Assembly (NCBI GenBank): GCA_017458125.1
Contig: JAFTGB010000067.1
Coordinates: 1 to 48,351, forward strand
Direction: 5' to 3'
DNA: 48,351 nt
Source of the DNA: Prevotella sp.
GTDB taxonomy: Bacteria; Bacteroidota; Bacteroidia; Bacteroidales; Bacteroidaceae
The position numbers and the translations under genes were made by a program. This document shows positions 1 through 7,770 of the stretch, piece by piece (positions within the stretch are counted from its first letter, which is position 1; the number at the start of each line of letters is the position of its first letter). Below the pieces are notes generated by a model, which saw only the letters and a list, made by a program, of their open reading frames with translations, did no database searches and had not been told where the DNA came from.

Positions 1-132
1 AGACCGCATCATTTTGTAACGAAAATGGAATCATACGCCTTTTCGCTACATCAAAATCCGTTGCTTCAGCCCTCAAAACAAAGAAAATGAAGCTTCTTAA
101 CATTTATTAAGTGCCTCATTCTTGGTTTTATC

Positions 133-900
133 TTAGAAATCTTTTAGTCCTTCTGGTAAAAAAATGGAAGTCAAGTTAGAACAATCTTGAAATGCATAAT
201 CATTTATTTTCTCTATTGTGCCTTGAATATTTACAGAAGCCAAACTGCCACAACCTGCAAATGCATATTCAGAAATACTTTTTAATTCTTGTGGAAGTGT
301 TATTGAAGAAAGAGTGCTACAATTCTGGAATACATTATTACCAATTTCTGTAAGACTTTTAGGAAGTACTACAGAAGTAAGGCTACTACAACCCTTAAAT
401 GTGGCGTCTTGTAATAACGTTACTCCTTCAGGAATAGTAATTGATGTTATACTGCTACAATTTTCAAATGCAGAAGAGCCTATAGAAGTAATACTATTGG
501 GTAAGGAAACAGAAGTAGCTTTTGTACATCCTGAGAAGGCACTAGAACCAAGTTCTTTTACTCCTTCTGGAATAACAATTGAGGATAGAGATGAACAACC
601 GGAAAATGCAGAACTGCCAATTGCAGTTACACTTTGTGGAATAGAAACTGATGTAATATTACAAGACTTAAATGCATTGGCTGTAATCTGAGTTACTTTG
701 AAAACCTTGTCCCGAAACATAACAGTTTCAGGAATTACTATGTCACCAGTGTATTTACTTGTTCCAGAAGTAACTCCAAGTTCATCTGTGGACAATCGGT
801 TATAATAGATGCCGTCAACCTCGCAGTCGAAAGCAAAAGCACTTGTACAAGACAAAAGTACAAATAACGTCGTGATTAGAAATTGATTTATCTGTTTCAT
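133..900 (-). CDS. Secreted BspA-type leucine-rich repeat protein (LRR_5)
   Basis: The 255-residue protein has a clear N-terminal signal peptide (hydrophobic to about residue 23, ending SAFA). About eight repeats of roughly 23 residues follow, built on AF.(G/N)CSSL.SI.IPEGV, which is the LRR_5/BspA pattern of Treponema and Bacteroidales surface proteins. Known family members are exported and bind host or bacterial surface ligands; the ligand here is unknown. The chain stops inside a repeat (IFLPEGLKDF) with no C-terminal cap or sorting tail, so it may be a shortened member. Only 28 bp separate it from the unknown gene upstream on the same strand, which suggests cotranscription. The DNA is AT-richer than the core genes to the right, as in the rest of this accessory patch. 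Confidence 0.85.
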   Translation of the reverse strand: MKQINQFLITTLFVLLSCTSAFAFDCEVDGIYYNRLSTDELGVTSGTSKYTGDIVIPETVMFRDKVFKVTQITANAFKSCNITSVSIPQSVTAIGSSAFSGCSSLSSIVIPEGVKELGSSAFSGCTKATSVSLPNSITSIGSSAFENCSSITSITIPEGVTLLQDATFKGCSSLTSVVLPKSLTEIGNNVFQNCSTLSSITLPQELKSISEYAFAGCGSLASVNIQGTIEKINDYAFQDCSNLTSIFLPEGLKDF

Positions 901-928
901 AAGGAAATAATTAAATTAAAAGCAGTAC

Positions 929-1381
929 TTACATGGCATTGGCAAACCTTTTAGTATCAAGACACGTATCTGTCATAATGATTTGCATATCTCGTAGATT
1001 GGAGTTGTTCAAGACTTTACCTAATTGTTTACTGTCTGAATGAACATAAATGTAGATCTGTCCATGTGTTATATTATTAAGGACTTTCTTCAGATTCTCA
1101 GCCGTTTCTTTATAAAAGCGCTCCTTTTGGGGACCATCTATGTTCTTTATCCAAATGATGAACGGAACATCATCAAAATAAACAAGGTCTGTAAATCTTG
1201 ATTTATCAAAAATGAGTTTGATTTGCTTGATAAGCTTGTCGTACTCAGGAACCTGGTCAAAGATGAATCTGATAGCAATGTTACAGAGATTTTTGAATTC
1301 ATCTTCACCGATAGTCACTTCAGGTTGAGTAAACTCGTTAGGGTCACAATCATCGAATACTTGACACATTATCACAAACAT
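929..1381 (-). CDS. Hypothetical protein, no family recognised
   Basis: A 150-residue acidic, soluble-looking protein with no signal peptide or membrane segment. The start is ambiguous: the first ATG gives MFVIMCQVFDD, and a second ATG four codons later (MCQVFDD) is equally plausible. I recognise no domain. The alternation of hydrophobic strands (VPFIIWI, QIYIYVHS, MQIIMTD) suggests an alpha/beta fold, but that is only an impression. It lies directly downstream of the structured RNA region at 1405-1707 and upstream of the LRR gene, all on the minus strand, so the three may form one transcription unit. Confidence 0.55.
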   Translation of the reverse strand: MFVIMCQVFDDCDPNEFTQPEVTIGEDEFKNLCNIAIRFIFDQVPEYDKLIKQIKLIFDKSRFTDLVYFDDVPFIIWIKNIDGPQKERFYKETAENLKKVLNNITHGQIYIYVHSDSKQLGKVLNNSNLRDMQIIMTDTCLDTKRFANAM

Positions 1382-1404
1382 TTTGTGCCTATAGCCACCC
1401 AGAT

Positions 1405-1694
1405 TCAGCGGTTAGTAATTTGTTATACGGAAAGACGTGGGTGCTCTACTTCGCTTATCCCATCGTCGGGCTCTCGCATTGCCTTGCATCAGGATAAGCA
1501 ACTCGATAGCCCACGCCGAGATATATTGACATTGTCCAAAGAACAGGACAGAGTACAATACACCCAAAGTGGACGCTCCGGTTGCGTATCTTCTGATGCT
1601 TTGATTTGCGAGATCTGACGATAGAAGATAACGTTCGTAAACGTCCTTTTTCCACTAAGATTCGACCCACCAACCCTTGCGGGCTACCTGAGTC
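1405..1694 (-). ncRNA. Structured RNA candidate (Bacteroidales ncRNA or long 5' leader)
   Basis: An exact TATATTTG -7 box lies at 1707-1700 on the minus strand, so transcription should start near 1694. The next ~290 nt have no convincing ORF but many local stems. AGCCC/GGGUU closes a GCAA tetraloop at about 1684-1671. ACGUU/AACGU closes a UACG loop. UAUCUUCU pairs with AGAAGAUA, UGUCC with GGACA, and GCUUAUCC with GGAUAAGC. A 3' segment ACGUCUUUCC can pair back to GGAAA..GGACGU near the 5' end. GNRA and UNCG loops on short stems are typical of functional RNA. It could be the Rfam Bacteroidales-1 type RNA, but I could not verify that name. It lacks recognisable RNase P, SRP or tmRNA cores. No U-tract is seen at the 3' end, so it may instead be a leader for the gene at 929-1381. 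Both ends are estimates. Confidence 0.6.
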
Positions 1695-1699
1695 GGTTG

Positions 1700-1707
1700 C
1701 AAATATA
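1700..1707 (-). promoter_or_regulatory. -7 box (TATATTTG) of the structured RNA
   Basis: Exact match to the Bacteroidetes TAnnTTTG element on the minus strand, 5-7 nt before the predicted 5' end of the RNA. No good TTTG -33 box is found at 19-21 bp spacing. Confidence 0.55.
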
Positions 1708-1838
1708 CAAAAAAGTTAGCACATTGTGCATGCTTTTACGAATAATCTTCATAATTCGTTGCAAATTTCAAGATAAAGCACTATTTTTGCAGAAAATATC
1801 GATAGAATAATGGGGACTCTGCTGATCCATTTGGAGAT

Positions 1839-2306
1839 ATGGCAAAAAAGGAAAACAACGACTTAGAGAAAAGAAATCAAGCATTCTTGATTTATCAAGA
1901 TGAAAACGGAATAGCTCGAGTTAATGTGCGATTCGAGGGTGAAGATGTATGGCTCAATGTGGAGCAGATGATGGAACTGTTTGATGCTTCGCAGCAGGAT
2001 ATTAGCTATCATATCAATCAAATATATGCCGAGAATGAGCAAGACCCAGAACGAACTCACAAAAAATTTTTGTTAGTTCGGCAGGAGGGAAATAGAAGTG
2101 TCCGTAGAAACATGAGTCACTACAATCTGGATATGATTATTGCTGTGCCTATTAAGGTTACTCACGCTCTCTATTTAGATATGGGCAGAGGTTGGAACTA
2201 TGCCTGGTATCGAGATAAAGACGGAGTAGCGAAAGAGGTCTTCCCTGAAAGCAAGTTGGCTCCAAGTTACAAGTATAGGACTAATTGGATTACCTTCTAT
2301 AAGTGA
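1839..2306 (+). pseudogene. RhuM-family protein remnant, chimeric C-terminus
   Basis: Residues 1 to about 105 match the N-terminal part of RhuM (virulence-protein/Fic-associated) proteins: FLIYQDENGIARVNVRFEGE, a WLNVEQMMELF segment, DISYHINQIYAE, and then a YNLDMIIAV stretch. Normal RhuM proteins continue with GYRV.S.R.TQFR and are over 300 residues. Here the sequence switches after LDMIIAV to an unrelated ~50-residue tail (PIKVTHALYLDMGRGW to ITFYK), probably the end of a different gene. The join at about 2150 looks like a deletion breakpoint. The ORF is still open and may be expressed from a TATTTTTG box at 1782-1789, but it is unlikely to keep RhuM function. RhuM genes travel with restriction-modification and mobile islands. 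Confidence 0.65.
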
Positions 2307-2432
2307 CAAAAAGCGATAAAATGCAGAGAGAATAACGATATACGGAATAAAAGCATTAACTTTGCAAACGAAATTTGGCTGAAAGATGTCGGATGTGTAT
2401 GAAGTCTGATGGCTGATGTGAAATATAATATG

Positions 2433-2440
2433 TATCTTTG
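2433..2440 (+). promoter_or_regulatory. -7 box (TATCTTTG) that fixes the downstream start
   Basis: An exact TAnnTTTG box sits 11 bp before ATG 2451. It excludes the upstream in-frame ATG at 2409 as the start for this transcript. A similar box, TAACTTTG at 2357-2364, is followed by a closely related sequence (CTTTGCAAACGAAAT versus CTTTGCAAGCGAAAT). The promoter region therefore seems partly duplicated. Confidence 0.5.
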
Positions 2441-2450
2441 CAAGCGAAAT

Positions 2451-3950
2451 ATGAATATGGACGAGAAAACGATAAAGGAAGCACTGCTCAAAGGCGAGCG
2501 TGTAACTTTGGAGTGCAAGAAGGCTAAGTCTGAAGTTCCCAAAGAACTTTGGAATACGTACTCTGCCTTTGCAAATACTATCGGCGGCTTAATACTGCTT
2601 GGCGTAGAGGAACATCGGAAAGAGACTGATCCTGCCAAACGCTTTGAGATAATAGGTGTTGACAATCATCAGAAGATTCTGACGGACTTCTGGAACACCC
2701 TCGACAGCGACAAGGTGAATGAGAACATCCTTCTTGACAACGATGTTGAGGTGGTGAATATGGATGGAGCACAGATTGTTTGCATTCGTGTTCCTCAGGC
2801 AGACTGGAGAGCAAAGCCTATCTATCTGAACGGCAATGTATATAAAGGTACATATAGGCGCAACAATGAGGGTGACTATCATTGTACAGAGGCTCAGGTG
2901 AAAGCGATGATACGTGATTCAAATGTGGATGGCAACGATAGCATCCTGATAGAGTACTATGGCATGGATGATATTGATCCCGATTCCTTGCGTCAGTACC
3001 GTACCGAGTTTAGGCAGGAGAATAGTACCCACGTTTGGAACAGGGTTGACGATAAGACTTTCCTCAGAAATCTTGGTGGCTATACTGAGGACAGACAGAC
3101 TGGCAGAGAGGGATTGACGCTGGCCGGACTGATGATGTTTGGCAAGGGACTTGCCATCAGAGACCGTTTTGCAAACTTCCGCATGGACTATTTAGACATG
3201 AGCCATCTGGTGGGTGATGAGCGGTATCATGACCGACTGACATACGATGGACTATGGGAGAACAACCTGTATCAGTTTTTCCGCATCGTATCACCAAAGG
3301 TTCAGTTTGACCTGCCGAGACCTTTCAAATTGGAGAAAGGCGGCAAGAGAAATGACGACACACCTCAACATGAGGCTGTTCGTGAAGCCTTTACCAATGC
3401 CATTATCCACTGCGACCTGATGATGGATGCTGGCATTCTGAGAATAGAGAAGCATGATGACCGTCTATGTTTCCGCAATCCTGGACTATTGAAGTTGCCA
3501 GTAGAGGCCATCTATCGAGGCGGTAACTCAAAGGCTCGTAATCCAAAGATTCAGAATATGCTTCGGATGATTGGCTTTGGTGAGAATGTCGGTTCTGGCT
3601 TCCCCAAGATTATCGCAGCGTGGAAAGAAACGAATTGGGGTGAGCCTCAGCTGATGAATAAATTGGATGTTGACGAAGTTGAACTGATACTACCTGTGCC
3701 TTCACCTAAGTCAAATAGTACTGGGGTGTCCGAAGGGGTGTCTAATAGGGTGCCTAATGGGGTGTCTGATACTGCGAAGGCTATATATTCTCATATTCAA
3801 GCAGATCCTAATATCAGCAGAAACGAGTTGGTTAACCTTACAGGAATTTCGCTCAAAAACGTTCAGAAGCATATAAATAGGCTCAAAGAGTTAGGGTTAA
3901 TACGGCGAATCGGTTCAACAAGGTTTGGCTATTGGGAGATAATAGAGTGA
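2451..3950 (+). CDS. AlbA_2 (Schlafen-like) ATP-binding transcriptional regulator
   Basis: About 499 residues from MNMDEKTIKEAL; ATG 2457 is an alternative. The N-terminal 130 residues form the AlbA_2/divergent AAA-4 domain (KGERVTLECKKAKSEVPK, then FANTIGGLILLGVEE). A GHKL-like HATPase_c_4 region follows (HEAVREAFTNAIIHCD, RNPGLLKLP, GFGENVGSGFPKI). The protein ends in a winged helix (SRNELVNLTGISLKNVQKHI). Family members are annotated as ATP-dependent helicase-like or regulatory proteins and are common in defence and mobile islands; their biochemistry is poorly defined. Four tetrapeptide repeats (GVSE GVSN RVPN GVSD) link the ATPase and HTH parts. The next ORF is a second copy of the linker plus HTH. 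Confidence 0.8.
   Translation: MNMDEKTIKEALLKGERVTLECKKAKSEVPKELWNTYSAFANTIGGLILLGVEEHRKETDPAKRFEIIGVDNHQKILTDFWNTLDSDKVNENILLDNDVEVVNMDGAQIVCIRVPQADWRAKPIYLNGNVYKGTYRRNNEGDYHCTEAQVKAMIRDSNVDGNDSILIEYYGMDDIDPDSLRQYRTEFRQENSTHVWNRVDDKTFLRNLGGYTEDRQTGREGLTLAGLMMFGKGLAIRDRFANFRMDYLDMSHLVGDERYHDRLTYDGLWENNLYQFFRIVSPKVQFDLPRPFKLEKGGKRNDDTPQHEAVREAFTNAIIHCDLMMDAGILRIEKHDDRLCFRNPGLLKLPVEAIYRGGNSKARNPKIQNMLRMIGFGENVGSGFPKIIAAWKETNWGEPQLMNKLDVDEVELILPVPSPKSNSTGVSEGVSNRVPNGVSDTAKAIYSHIQADPNISRNELVNLTGISLKNVQKHINRLKELGLIRRIGSTRFGYWEIIE
3723..3770 (+). repeat. 4 x 12-bp tandem repeat encoding G-V-S-x linker
   Basis: Four 12-bp units based on GGGGTGTCTAAT encode GVSE, GVSN, RVPN and GVSD inside the regulator gene. 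A diverged set of four 12-bp units recurs at 3968-4015 in the neighbouring ORF. Changes in unit number would keep the reading frame. Confidence 0.75.
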
Positions 3951-4195
3951 ACTGTAGGTTGCTTGAAGGGTTGTCTATAAGGTTATCTAAAGGGTTGTCT
4001 AAAGGGTTATCTGAAACTGCCGCTAATATATATAAGATGATATATGCAGATAATTATATTACAAGAAGTGAGATTGCGAATAGAATCGGAATATCTGTGA
4101 CAGCAGTCCAAAAGCATATAAACAAGCTAAAATCCCTGAAATTCCTTGACCGTGACGGATCTACTGGTCATGGTAGTTGGATAGTAATAGAGTGA
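3932..4195 (+). CDS. Free-standing winged-helix ORF, duplicate of upstream C-terminus
   Basis: An 87-residue ORF overlapping the end of the regulator gene by 19 bp in the -1 frame. Its sequence from GLSI RLSK GLSK GLSE through an HTH (TRSEIANRIGISVTAVQKHI) to GSWIVIE aligns end to end with the C-terminal ~80 residues of the preceding protein (from GVSE to GYWEIIE), including the tetrapeptide linker. This is a tandem module duplication that has diverged at the protein level and lost the frame. It could be a small independent DNA-binding protein, a module joined by -1 frameshifting, or a decaying relic. No canonical slippery heptamer is seen just before the TGA at 3948-3950. The start codon is uncertain. 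Confidence 0.55.
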   Translation: MGDNRVNCRLLEGLSIRLSKGLSKGLSETAANIYKMIYADNYITRSEIANRIGISVTAVQKHINKLKSLKFLDRDGSTGHGSWIVIE

Positions 4196-4197
4196 GA

Positions 4198-4440
4198 TAA
4201 TCGACATGTCATTACGGTAGAGGGATGTAGCCTAATACGCACTTTTCTGGCAGGTGCCATATAAGATGCCACAGTGATTGCAGAAACAGAGAGGTTTCGA
4301 CTACTTTTAGCGATCTTTTGTACATAAACACCACATAACCTCGACTTAAATTCAAGTCATAAGTTCGACTAAATGGGGGCATATAACGATGCGTCATATC
4401 GGATTATCCTTTGTTACTGCACCGCAAGCCTTGCGGAGAT
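4198..4440. other. Intergenic stretch, nothing recognised
   Basis: About 240 bp between the HTH ORF and the promoter of the next gene. Short ORFs on either strand have no recognisable content. It marks the change from the AT-richer accessory patch to the core-like region. Confidence 0.4.
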
Positions 4441-4471
4441 TTTGCGATGTGCGGAAAGTTTGGTATCTTTG
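4441..4471 (+). promoter_or_regulatory. Promoter of the unknown gene-ftsZ operon
   Basis: TTTG at 4441-4444, a 19-bp spacer, and TATCTTTG at 4464-4471. This is a full match to the Bacteroidetes sigma-ABfr consensus, 30 bp before the ATG at 4502. Confidence 0.75.
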
Positions 4472-4501
4472 CAGTCGCTTACCGTAAAACCGTAAGATGT
4501 A

Positions 4502-5083
4502 ATGATGACAGAAACGCAACAGACATACGACGAGAAGGCGCAGCAACTGAGGCGGCTGACCCAGGAACTGGTGGCTGCCGGCAGGCGCGACCTGTTGCTG
4601 AAAGCCATCGGTGTGCCGCTGTTGGAGGAACTTCGCATCGAGGCTGCCAGAGGTAAACTGTCGAGGCTGGTCATCACAAAGGACTACCGCTTTTGGCTGG
4701 CCGACTACGGCAAGGAGGTGGAGCTGCAGCCCGTACACAAAGCGGTGTACCTGCTGTTTCTGGCTCATCCCGAGGGAATCGAGTTCAAACAGCTGGCCGA
4801 GTACAGGGATGAGCTGACGCGCTATTACCTGCAGACAGCACGCTGGATGGATAGGGAGAAGGTCGTGGAGAGCGTCGGCCATCTGGTGAACCCGTTGGAC
4901 AATGCCATCAACGAGAAGTGTTCGCGCATCAAGAAGGTGCTGACTGAGCTGATGGATGAGTATTCGGCCAGCTACTACATCATCAGCGGACATACGAAGA
5001 AGCATATCGCCGGGCGTGTGTGGTACGAGCGGCTGAAGGTCATCACGCTGCCGAGGGAATTAGTAATCGACGAAACAAAATAG
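4502..5083 (+). CDS. Hypothetical protein in operon with ftsZ
   Basis: A 193-residue soluble protein with a charged, probably helical N-terminus (about residues 5-60) and no signal or membrane segment. It starts MMTETQQTYDEK, and either of the two adjacent ATGs could be used. I recognise no domain. The middle (HKAVYLLFLAHPEGIEFKQL) resembles the helix-turn pattern of small winged-helix folds, but I would not assign one. It is preceded by a strong promoter and separated by only 6 bp from the FtsZ gene, so the two are almost certainly cotranscribed. A role linked to that FtsZ (partner or regulator) is inferred from position alone. Confidence 0.75.
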   Translation: MMTETQQTYDEKAQQLRRLTQELVAAGRRDLLLKAIGVPLLEELRIEAARGKLSRLVITKDYRFWLADYGKEVELQPVHKAVYLLFLAHPEGIEFKQLAEYRDELTRYYLQTARWMDREKVVESVGHLVNPLDNAINEKCSRIKKVLTELMDEYSASYYIISGHTKKHIAGRVWYERLKVITLPRELVIDETK

Positions 5084-5089
5084 AAGGTT

Positions 5090-6367
5090 ATGGGAGAAGA
5101 GAATACTTTGCTGGAGTTTGCAGTGCCTATAGAAGATAAGATGCAAGGCATCATCAAGGTCATCGGTGTCGGCGGAGGCGGTTGTAACGCTGTCCGCAAC
5201 ATGTATAACGAGGGCGTGAAGGGCGTGACGTATGCCGTGTGCAACACGGACAGCCAGTCGTTGTCGCGCTCGCCGGTGCCAGTGAAGCTGATGCTTGGCA
5301 AGTCGGGCTTGGGTGCCGGTGCCAATCCGGAACTGGGCAAGAGCGAGGCCGAGACGAACAGGGAGGACATCAAGAAACTGTTGTCGGACGGTACGAAGAT
5401 GGTGTTTGTCACGGCTGGCATGGGCGGTGGTACGGGCACGGGTGCCGCCCCTGTCATAGCCGGTATAGCCAAGGACATGGGCCTGCTGACGGTGGGTGTG
5501 GTGACCATACCTTTCTATTTCGAGAAACGGCGCAAAATCATCAAGGCACTGAAGGGTGTGGACGAGTTGCGCAAGAACGTCGATGCCATATTGATAGTGA
5601 ACAACGAGCGGCTGTGCGACGTGTATGCCGACGCTGACATCTCGCTGCCTGAGGCCTTCCAGCGTGCCGACAACATTCTGGTGGATGCCGTAAAAGGCAT
5701 CTCGGAACTTATAACGATGCCCAGCGACGGGGGTATCAAGAGTGACTTCCGCGACGTAGAGACCACTATGCGCGACGGCGGCGGAGCCATTATGGCTATG
5801 GGGCGCGCCAGCGGTTCCAACCGTGTGGAGAAGGCTATCATCACAGCCTTGGACTCACCGCTGCTCTATGGCAACGACATCGGCAAGGCCAAGCGCATAC
5901 TGTTTAACATCTATGCCAGCAGCGAGCACCCCATCTTCGTGCGTGAGTTGCAGGAGATTGACGATTTCTTCGACCAGCTGGACCCTAATATCGACGTCAT
6001 CTGGGGTACAGCCACTGACGACTCGTTAGGCGAGGATGCCAAGGTGACCATTCTGGCCACCGGACTGGAGTCCGATCTGAAACAGGAGGTGAAAGCCAAC
6101 ATCCACCGCAACGACGACGAGGCTTACGAGGAACTGATACCCCTGTTGTATAAACCTACGGAGCGGCATACGCCGTCGGACGTTTTGATGCCTGAGCCGC
6201 CATTCACTGTTGAGCTTGCACCGGAGGAGGAAGAGGACAGCAAGATAAACATGGTGCCAGCCCCTGATCCAGTTGAGAATGAAAGGGTAGGAACCAGCGA
6301 GGAACCGACAGCAGTAGACAAGCTGAAGGGCTGGTTGTCGCGAATGGTCAAAGAGGTGGCAGAGTAG
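5090..6367 (+). CDS. ftsZ: FtsZ-family tubulin GTPase (divergent)
   Basis: 425 residues. The GTPase domain is clear: VIGVGGGGCNAV (24-35), NTDSQSL (52-58), the tubulin signature GGGTGTG (112-118), the E145 nucleotide contact, and LITMP before the T7 loop. The T7 loop reads IKSDFRDV (216-223), keeping both catalytic acidic residues (D219, D222) but replacing the usual Asn with Lys217. The segment after E145 (EKRRK) has Lys where FtsZ normally has the nucleotide-contacting Arg. Residues ~345-405 form an acidic linker. The C-terminus (KLKGWLSRMVKEVAE) is a basic amphipathic helix rather than the usual short FtsA-binding peptide. The gene lies outside a dcw cluster, beside trpA, so it may be a second FtsZ. 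It converges on trpA with 8 bp between them. Confidence 0.9.
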   Translation: MGEENTLLEFAVPIEDKMQGIIKVIGVGGGGCNAVRNMYNEGVKGVTYAVCNTDSQSLSRSPVPVKLMLGKSGLGAGANPELGKSEAETNREDIKKLLSDGTKMVFVTAGMGGGTGTGAAPVIAGIAKDMGLLTVGVVTIPFYFEKRRKIIKALKGVDELRKNVDAILIVNNERLCDVYADADISLPEAFQRADNILVDAVKGISELITMPSDGGIKSDFRDVETTMRDGGGAIMAMGRASGSNRVEKAIITALDSPLLYGNDIGKAKRILFNIYASSEHPIFVRELQEIDDFFDQLDPNIDVIWGTATDDSLGEDAKVTILATGLESDLKQEVKANIHRNDDEAYEELIPLLYKPTERHTPSDVLMPEPPFTVELAPEEEEDSKINMVPAPDPVENERVGTSEEPTAVDKLKGWLSRMVKEVAE

Positions 6368-6375
6368 GGCAGTGC

Positions 6376-7155
6376 CTATTTGGACAGTGCCTCGAACAGC
6401 CGGTTGAGGGCTTCGTCGCAGTCGCCGTCAGCCTCGTCGAGCAGGGTGACGAACTTGGAGCCGATGATGGCTCCGGCGGCATTGTCTTGTGCCGCCTTCA
6501 GTGTCTGGGCGTTGCTGATGCCGAAACCTATCATGCGCGGGTTGCGCAGCTGCATCTGGTCGATGCGGCGGAAATACTCCTGCTTTTGTTCGTCGAACGA
6601 CTTTTGTGCACCGGTGATGGCTGCCGAGCTGACCATGTAGATGAAGCCGTCGGTGTGCTGGTCGATGAAGCGGATGCGCTCCTCCGAGGTCTCGGGGGTG
6701 ATGAGCATGATGATGCGCAGGTCGAAGCGGTCGGCGACGGGCTTGACCTGCGTTAGGTAGTCGTCGAAAGGCAGGTCGGGGATGATGAGACCCGACACGC
6801 CGGCTACGGCGGCATCCTGACAGAAGCGTTCGATGCCGTAGTGCAGGATGGGGTTCAGGTAGCCCATGAGTATGAGGGGGATGGTGACCTCGTCCTTGAT
6901 GGCCTTTAACTGCTGGAGCAGCAGGCTGACGGTCATGCCGTTCTTCAGTGCCTTGGTGGCGGCTGTCTGGATGACGGGACCGTCGGCCAGCGGGTCGCTG
7001 AAGGGGATGCCCACCTCGATGAAGTCGATGCCTCGGCGCTGCATGGTCTTGATGACGTCGGCGGTGCCGTCAAGGGTGGGGCTGCCGGCACAGAAGTATA
7101 GTGAAAGGAACTTGCTGTCGCCACGCTGGGCGAAAAGGGTGTTAATCTTGTTCAT
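6376..7155 (-). CDS. trpA: Tryptophan synthase alpha subunit
   Basis: 259 residues, normal family length. It cleaves indole-3-glycerol phosphate to indole and glyceraldehyde-3-phosphate and channels indole to TrpB. The catalytic acidic pair is visible in [14 protein letters not shown] as Glu47 and Asp58, with the phosphate loop near GFGISNAQT. It is the last gene of the trpBEGDCFA operon; trpF ends 3 bp upstream of its start. It converges on ftsZ with an 8-bp gap, so both transcripts must end in or over each other. No clear intrinsic terminator was found there. Confidence 0.97.
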   Translation of the reverse strand: MNKINTLFAQRGDSKFLSLYFCAGSPTLDGTADVIKTMQRRGIDFIEVGIPFSDPLADGPVIQTAATKALKNGMTVSLLLQQLKAIKDEVTIPLILMGYLNPILHYGIERFCQDAAVAGVSGLIIPDLPFDDYLTQVKPVADRFDLRIIMLITPETSEERIRFIDQHTDGFIYMVSSAAITGAQKSFDEQKQEYFRRIDQMQLRNPRMIGFGISNAQTLKAAQDNAAGAIIGSKFVTLLDEADGDCDEALNRLFEALSK

Positions 7156-7158
7156 TGT

Positions 7159-7755
7159 TTATATCTTTTTGATAAATACACTTAATTTTTCTACGTCTTT
7201 CAGTCCCGGCTCCAACTCGAAGCGTGAGTTGAGGTCGATGCCGATGCAACGGGGGTGGTTGAAGGTGCGGACACGGTTGGCATCGTCGGGGCCTATGCCG
7301 CCAGAGAGTAGAAAGGGCGTCAGCCCATTGTAGGCCGTGAGCACCGTCCAGTCGAACTGTTCGCCGTTGCCTCCGACGGACTTCCCTTTGGTGTCGAAAA
7401 GGAAATAGTCTACGACGCCCGCGTAGTCGGCGGTCTGTCTGAGGTCGTCGGTAGTGGCGATGTTGAAGGCCTTGATGACTTGCCACTCCTTCAGCTGCCG
7501 GGCGTAGTCTGCTGACTCGTGGCCGTGCAGCTGGATGATGTCGAGGGCGAAGTCCTCAGCCGTCTGCCTCACCGTCTCGATGGCTTCGTCGACGAACACG
7601 CCCACGCGTTTGCAGTTGCAGGGCAGATATTCAGGACGCTTGCTGACGAAACGGGTGGAGCGGGGCCAGAAGATGAACCCCATCCAGCTGACGCCGAGTG
7701 CTTCGACGGCGCGGATGTTGTCGGCATCGCGCATGCCGCAAACCTTGATGGTCAT
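7159..7755 (-). CDS. trpF: Phosphoribosylanthranilate isomerase
   Basis: 198 residues, a single TIM barrel. It performs the Amadori rearrangement of phosphoribosylanthranilate to CdRP. The family start KVCGMRDADNI carries the conserved catalytic Cys (Cys6). The second catalytic acid lies in the DTKGKSVGGNG stretch, and LSGGIGPDDA is the phosphate-binding loop. The gene is free-standing rather than fused to trpC as in enterobacteria. It sits 15 bp after trpC and 3 bp before trpA. Confidence 0.96.
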   Translation of the reverse strand: MTIKVCGMRDADNIRAVEALGVSWMGFIFWPRSTRFVSKRPEYLPCNCKRVGVFVDEAIETVRQTAEDFALDIIQLHGHESADYARQLKEWQVIKAFNIATTDDLRQTADYAGVVDYFLFDTKGKSVGGNGEQFDWTVLTAYNGLTPFLLSGGIGPDDANRVRTFNHPRCIGIDLNSRFELEPGLKDVEKLSVFIKKI

Positions 7756-7770
7756 TTTTTCGGTGTTCTG

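Noticed and set aside
1455-1673. 72-codon ORF on the minus strand
   Set aside because: It lies inside the structured RNA, and the translation is arbitrary (Arg/Ser-rich, no domain).
2409-2450. Upstream start for the AlbA_2 protein
   Set aside because: It contains the TATCTTTG -7 box; the residues encoded do not belong to the family.
4212-4397. 61-codon ORF on the minus strand
   Set aside because: No start signal or recognisable content; the spacer looks non-coding.
5239-5637. Overlapping plus-strand ORF inside ftsZ
   Set aside because: Out-of-frame shadow of the GC-rich coding sequence with no independent signal; many similar ORFs across the trp operon were rejected for the same reason.
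6368-6377. Terminator between ftsZ and trpA
   Set aside because: GGCAGTGCC is palindromic but too short, and no U-tract follows on either strand.
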